NCBI GenBank assembly: GCA_913055735.1 | Contig: CAJXKD010000002.1 | Span: 248,001 to 312,000 of the forward strand | Reading direction: 5' to 3' | Source of the DNA: an uncultured Rhodospirillales bacterium | GTDB taxonomy: Bacteria > Pseudomonadota > Alphaproteobacteria > Rhodospirillales > UBA2165 | DNA: 64,000 bases | Shown here: positions 60,375 to 64,000 of the stretch, piece by piece | How the letters are laid out: every line of letters starts with the position of its first letter | Numbering within the stretch: the first letter of the stretch is position 1 | Translations under genes and position numbers: made by a program | Notes under the pieces: model-generated | Told to the model about the DNA's origin: nothing | Databases searched by the model: none | Seen by the model: only the letters and a program-made list of their open reading frames with translations

Positions 60375-61318
60375 CACTCTTCCTCCTCATTGCCGGTATG
60401 TCCGCCGTTAAACCGATGGCGGAGGCCAGCCCACTGTTCGAAAAATCCGAGTCCCGCGACGGCCAACGCCGACCAGCCGAAGAACAACAAAATCATATAA
60501 AAGACGGCCAGCATCGCCCGCTTATTGGGCAGGCGCTGAGCCGCCGTATGGACGGTGCTGAGCCCTAAGAAAAAGAACGGCACCGCCAGCACTATCGCGA
60601 CATTGCGCCCCACATACTGGAGATCGCCCGACCCGATAAGCGACAGCGCCGCCGCGGCGACGAACGCCCATGACAGCCAATCGGGTAGCGTCAGTCGCGC
60701 ATAGGCCGGGCTCGGCCGGATATTGCGGCCAAGCCGGACAAGCAATCCCTGAGCGACCGTTGCGTTGACCACCATCAACAGGATCCAGGACGAAACCACC
60801 AGCCCCGGGAAGAACGGCACCAACCGGCCTGCGATCATCACCGGATCGACACCATCGGCGGTAACGAACCACGTTGCGAAGGCTTCCTTCAGGAAGCTTT
60901 CCACCGCCCCTTCCAGTCCGCCTTCCACGCCGAGATGCGTGACGGCCAGGGCCGCGATGAAAATCGTGCCCAACCCGGCGATCATCGCCAGGATGTGCCC
61001 AACCGGGAACCAGCCGACGATGGTTTCGTCCTTAACCTGTCCCAGCAAGGCTTGCCGCACGATTATCCAGCTCGGCAGCGCGATGGACGCGGCGAACAGG
61101 CCGGCAGCCAACGGCGAACTGATAACGGCTGCCAGGACAACCGCCACGGCGGCAGCGATGTTCATCGGCCGCATGCCTAGATTGAGCCCCGACAACAGAA
61201 GCGGGAATGGGGACAAATAGGCAAGCAGCACCCCGCCGCTGATTCCCGACAGAATCGAGAACCAGAAGAGAGCGCTGGTGGCGCCGGCGGCAGTTCCGAC
61301 GAGTAAGTCCCTATTCAT
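60374..61318 (-). CDS. DUF2232 family polytopic membrane protein
   Basis: The 314-residue protein has about eight hydrophobic helices and lies between rpsR and rplI, where DUF2232/YybS-like membrane proteins are found in alphaproteobacteria. The pattern [23 protein letters not shown] at the start and [20 protein letters not shown] fit. Its function is unknown. The ATG at 61318 was preferred over 61378, which would overlap rpsR. Confidence 0.85.
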   Translation of the reverse strand: MNRDLLVGTAAGATSALFWFSILSGISGGVLLAYLSPFPLLLSGLNLGMRPMNIAAAVAVVLAAVISSPLAAGLFAASIALPSWIIVRQALLGQVKDETIVGWFPVGHILAMIAGLGTIFIAALAVTHLGVEGGLEGAVESFLKEAFATWFVTADGVDPVMIAGRLVPFFPGLVVSSWILLMVVNATVAQGLLVRLGRNIRPSPAYARLTLPDWLSWAFVAAAALSLIGSGDLQYVGRNVAIVLAVPFFFLGLSTVHTAAQRLPNKRAMLAVFYMILLFFGWSALAVAGLGFFEQWAGLRHRFNGGHTGNEEEE

Positions 61319-61377
61319 GTTGGCCCTACGTTGCCGTCCGCCCCAGATATCGCCTGTGGGGGCGCTGGCGGCGACCA

Positions 61378-61692
61378 TTACTGCGAAACGTAAGGCAGCA
61401 GCGCCAGGAAACGGGCCCGCTTGATCGCTCGTGCCAACTCACGTTGTTTCTTGGCGGAAACAGCCGTGATCCGGCTGGGAACGATCTTGCCGCGTTCGGA
61501 AACGAAACGCGACAAAAGCTTTACGTCCTTGTAGTCGATTTTCGGCGCGTTATCGCCGGAAAATGGGCAGGTCTTCCGACGGCGGAAGAAAGGACGGCGT
61601 CCGCCGCCGCCACCGCCACGCGGGCGCTGACCGCCGCGGCTGTCCGGGCGTTCGCTCCGGGCTTCGGTATTGGAATCGGCTGGCGCGTTCAT
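61378..61692 (-). CDS. rpsR: Ribosomal protein S18
   Basis: The 104-residue S18 has the conserved core [44 protein letters not shown] and [20 protein letters not shown]. The first 33 residues are an Arg/Gly-rich extension with a five-glycine run. Its start overlaps the rpsF stop by four bases, so S6 and S18, which bind each other on the 30S platform, are made together. Confidence 0.97.
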   Translation of the reverse strand: MNAPADSNTEARSERPDSRGGQRPRGGGGGGRRPFFRRRKTCPFSGDNAPKIDYKDVKLLSRFVSERGKIVPSRITAVSAKKQRELARAIKRARFLALLPYVSQ

Positions 61693-62129
61693 GCGTCTTC
61701 TCCTTCCTTCTTGGCAGACGGCTCGTTATCGGCGGAAGCTTCCCGGCGGGAAGGCCTGTCTTGATCACCGCCAGACTCGTGCCGGCGGCGGGGCCGCTCT
61801 TCGTCGCGTCCAGCGCGGGCCTGAACCGACGGTGCATCGTCGAGTTCGTCGACCTTCACGGTTAGGTAACGGAGAATGTCCTCATGAAGGCGCATCTGAC
61901 GTTCCATCTCCTGCACGGCAGCAGCCGGTGCATCGAGATTGAACATCACGTAATGCCCCTTGCGGTTCTTCTTGATGCGGTATGTTAGGTTTTTGAGGCC
62001 CCAGAGTTCCCGCTTGGCGACCTTGCCGCCGTTCTCTTCGATAACCGCGGTAAAACTGTCCGCGAGTGCTTCGACCTGGGGGCCGGATACGTCTTGTCGC
62101 GCGATAAACACGCTTTCGTAGAAAGCCAC
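61689..62129 (-). CDS. rpsF: Ribosomal protein S6
   Basis: The 146-residue S6 starts [15 protein letters not shown] and has [21 protein letters not shown] and [17 protein letters not shown]. The C-terminal 40 residues are a charged Arg/Glu-rich tail instead of the poly-Glu tail of E. coli. A GTG start at 62129 has a strong GGAAGGAG site seven bases away. It heads the rpsF-rpsR-DUF2232-rplI operon under the promoter at 62260-62287. Confidence 0.97.
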   Translation of the reverse strand: MAFYESVFIARQDVSGPQVEALADSFTAVIEENGGKVAKRELWGLKNLTYRIKKNRKGHYVMFNLDAPAAAVQEMERQMRLHEDILRYLTVKVDELDDAPSVQARAGRDEERPRRRHESGGDQDRPSRREASADNEPSAKKEGEDA

Positions 62130-62259
62130 AATGTGTCTCCTTCCGGATTTTCTCTTCCCGCCTCGGCGCCTTTAGGACCTGAAAAGGTTCGCTAAAGAGC
62201 CCCTTACGGGCATAGCCAAACCGGCCGGTAACCGGACTGGCAAGGAGGTGAAGGCGCGC

Positions 62260-62287
62260 ACTATACACATATGCGGCAACCGTGCAA
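62260..62287 (-). promoter_or_regulatory. Sigma70-type promoter of the rpsF operon
   Basis: On the minus strand TTGCAC (62282-62287) and TATAGT (62260-62265) are spaced by 16 bases. Transcription would start near 62253, leaving a leader of about 120 bases before rpsF. Such a leader could hold an S6:S18-binding autoregulatory structure; I could not establish one by eye. The rest of the 62130-62459 gap holds no gene. Confidence 0.6.
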
Positions 62288-62459
62288 GCGGCGGATTACT
62301 GCGGCTAAAGGGTTTCGGAGCGATGGCCGGAAGTGGCCCGCGGAATGGCATGAAAACAGCCCGTGAGGCCGCGCTTGACTCCCGATGATGGGCGGGTATC
62401 ACTTGGCCGCAAGGGCCCGCTCGAGGCCTCGTCTCGGCATCAATCACACAAGATACACC

Positions 62460-63404
62460 ATGGCAACGCGTTCCTTTGTATTTCCCGGCCAGGGATCCCA
62501 AGCCGTCGGCATGGGCCAGGATCTGGCCGAAGCCTTCCCCGAGGCCCGCTATACCTTTGAAGAGCTCGATGACGCTCTCGGCCAGCGGCTCTCCAAGATC
62601 ATGTTCGAGGGGCCGGAAAGCGACCTTACCTTGACGGAAAACGCCCAGCCGGCGCTAATGGCCGTCAGTTTGGCCGTAATGCGGGTCTTGGAGAAGGAGG
62701 CCGGCCTCAAGGTCGGCGATGCCTGCTCCTTTGTTGCCGGCCATTCTCTGGGCGAGTATTCGGCGCTAACGGCTGCGGGGGCTTTTGGCTTCGCCGACGC
62801 CGCCCGGGCGCTAAAAGCGCGCGGTCAGGCCATGCAACAGGCTGTGCCGGTCGGCGAGGGGGCAATGGCGGCGCTGCTGGGTGCCGAACTCGACCAGGCC
62901 GAATCCATTGCCGAGCGGGCGGCCCAGGGTGAGGTCTGCACGGCGGCGAACGACAACGGGCCGGGGCAGATCGTGCTGTCCGGGGCAACCGCCGCCATCG
63001 AACGTGCCGTCGAAATTGCGACGCAAGAAGGTGTACGCCGCAGCGTTATCCTGCCGGTCAGCGCGCCGTTTCATTGTGCCATGATGGCACCTGCTGCCGA
63101 TGTCATGGCCGATGTACTGGCAAAAATCGATGTTCAAGTGCCGGCTGTGCCGGTGGTGGCCAACGTGACGGCCGAGGCGGTGGACGATCCCGATGAGATT
63201 CGCCGGTTGCTGGTCGAGCAGGTAACGTCACGCGTGCGCTGGCGCGAATGTGTGCTCTATATGAAGGATCACGGCGTCGATACGATTGTCGAGGTGGGCG
63301 CGGGCAAGGTGCTTACCGGTTTGGCGCGGCGAATCGATCGCGATCTCAACGGCGTTTCAGTGCAAACACCGGCAGATATTGAGGCGTTCATCAAAACCCT
63401 CTAA
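62460..63404 (+). CDS. fabD: Malonyl-CoA:ACP transacylase FabD
   Basis: FabD loads malonyl groups on acyl carrier protein for fatty acid synthesis. The 314-residue protein starts MATRSFVFPGQGSQAVGMG, has the nucleophile S96 in GHSLGEY and the catalytic His H205 in SAPFHCAMM. The ATG at 62460 matches family starts; an earlier reading from 62385 adds a basic extension. fabG follows 60 bases downstream, the usual fabD-fabG order. Confidence 0.96.
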   Translation: MATRSFVFPGQGSQAVGMGQDLAEAFPEARYTFEELDDALGQRLSKIMFEGPESDLTLTENAQPALMAVSLAVMRVLEKEAGLKVGDACSFVAGHSLGEYSALTAAGAFGFADAARALKARGQAMQQAVPVGEGAMAALLGAELDQAESIAERAAQGEVCTAANDNGPGQIVLSGATAAIERAVEIATQEGVRRSVILPVSAPFHCAMMAPAADVMADVLAKIDVQVPAVPVVANVTAEAVDDPDEIRRLLVEQVTSRVRWRECVLYMKDHGVDTIVEVGAGKVLTGLARRIDRDLNGVSVQTPADIEAFIKTL

Positions 63405-63464
63405 CTCTTCTTCGAGAAGGCCTATTATTTAACGAAGCGCGTATTTAACGAAGCACAGGGCGGT

Positions 63465-64000
63465 ATGTTCGAATTATCGGAAAAACGAGCGTTGGTAACC
63501 GGAGCGTCCGGTGGTATCGGCGCGTCGATTGCGCGTCATCTTCATCGGCAAGGCGCGACGGTGGCATTGTCGGGCACCCGTACAGAGGCGCTGGAAGCGC
63601 TTGCCGGGGAACTCGGGGAGGGGACCCACGTGGTTGCCAGCAATCTGCGCGATGCCGACGGGCCACAGCAGCTGGTCAGCGATACCGAAGGTGCCATGGG
63701 GGGCATCGACATTCTGATCAACAATGCCGGGATTACCCGCGACAACCTCGCCATGCGTCTCAAGGACGAGGATTGGCAAGAGGTATTGGACGTCAATTTG
63801 ACGGCATCTTTCAAGCTGTCGCGTGCCGTCCTGCGTGGCATGATGAAACAACGCTGGGGCCGAATCATCGGGATTACGTCGATCGTTGGGGTGACGGGAA
63901 ACCCGGGACAGGCGAACTACGCGGCGTCTAAGGCCGGCATGATCGGTATGTCGAAATCTCTGGCGGCCGAGGTCGCGAGCCGTGGGATCACGGTAAATTG
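63465..64000 (+). CDS. fabG: 3-oxoacyl-[ACP] reductase FabG (3' end outside the window)
   Basis: The visible 178 codons encode an SDR with TGASGGIG at 12-19, NNAG at 86-89, S139, and YAASK with Y152 and K156. The IGITSIVGVTGNPGQANYAASKAGMIGMSKSLA block is typical of FabG. It reduces 3-oxoacyl-ACP with NADPH. The ATG at 63465 follows CAGGGCGGT. The gene runs off the window without a stop. Confidence 0.93.
   Translation, partial: MFELSEKRALVTGASGGIGASIARHLHRQGATVALSGTRTEALEALAGELGEGTHVVASNLRDADGPQQLVSDTEGAMGGIDILINNAGITRDNLAMRLKDEDWQEVLDVNLTASFKLSRAVLRGMMKQRWGRIIGITSIVGVTGNPGQANYAASKAGMIGMSKSLAAEVASRGITVN

Noticed and set aside
62130..62255. S6:S18 autoregulatory leader RNA
   Set aside because: The leader length fits, but I could not show the conserved structure by eye; a covariance search would decide.

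Overview
The window comes from a GC-rich alphaproteobacterium, most likely Rhodospirillales-like. This is inferred from gene order and content: a 6S RNA beside the 5-formyltetrahydrofolate cyclo-ligase gene, yebC-ruvCAB-ybgC-tolQRAB-pal-cpoB-tilS-ftsH-folP-glmM, rpsF-rpsR-DUF2232-rplI, the alphaproteobacterial type of SerC, and a bacterial CULT-domain protein like the one known from Magnetospirillum. No tRNA, rRNA, CRISPR array, transposase or integrase was seen.

Layout. 1-1622: end of 6S RNA, cyclo-ligase, metallophosphoesterase. 1623-6513: an accessory islet. An AT-rich leader is followed by two overlapping large genes of unknown function (2081-5472), then two small paralogous membrane proteins (5540-6226). 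This is the best candidate for an undescribed system: the second large protein has a phage-like N-terminal motif and a C-terminal tail that looks like a polymorphic-toxin module, and the small membrane proteins are placed like immunity proteins. 6514-10364: transport and oxygenase genes. 10669-25201: a core block for recombination (RuvABC), the envelope Tol-Pal system, tRNA-Ile lysidine synthesis, FtsH, folate and cell-wall precursor synthesis. 25217-29640: ThiD, a tartrate/malate-type dehydrogenase coupled to an SLC13 permease, and a hypothetical protein. 29649-33527: GNAT, a small protein, and serC-serA with a probable serC leader RNA.

33528-42462: accessory catabolism. Two MITE-like palindromic repeats flank a VOC protein. 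Then comes a form II CO-dehydrogenase-like molybdenum hydroxylase in coxS-L-M order, a gamma-resorcylate decarboxylase with its catalytic residues conserved, a TauD-type dioxygenase, and a CoxD/CoxE-like MoxR-VWA pair. This may be a pathway for hydroxylated aromatic acids plus maturation of the molybdenum enzyme.

42478-64000: mostly housekeeping genes on the minus strand: an orphan sensor kinase; yfgM-bamB-der with the CULT protein gene behind der; methyltransferase and SDR; radA-cvpA-purF; dnaB; alr-mlaE-mlaF; cfa; and the S6-S18-L9 ribosomal operon with a recognisable promoter. The window ends on the plus strand with fabD and the 5' part of fabG.

All functional names rest on motifs and remembered family sequences; no database search was run.
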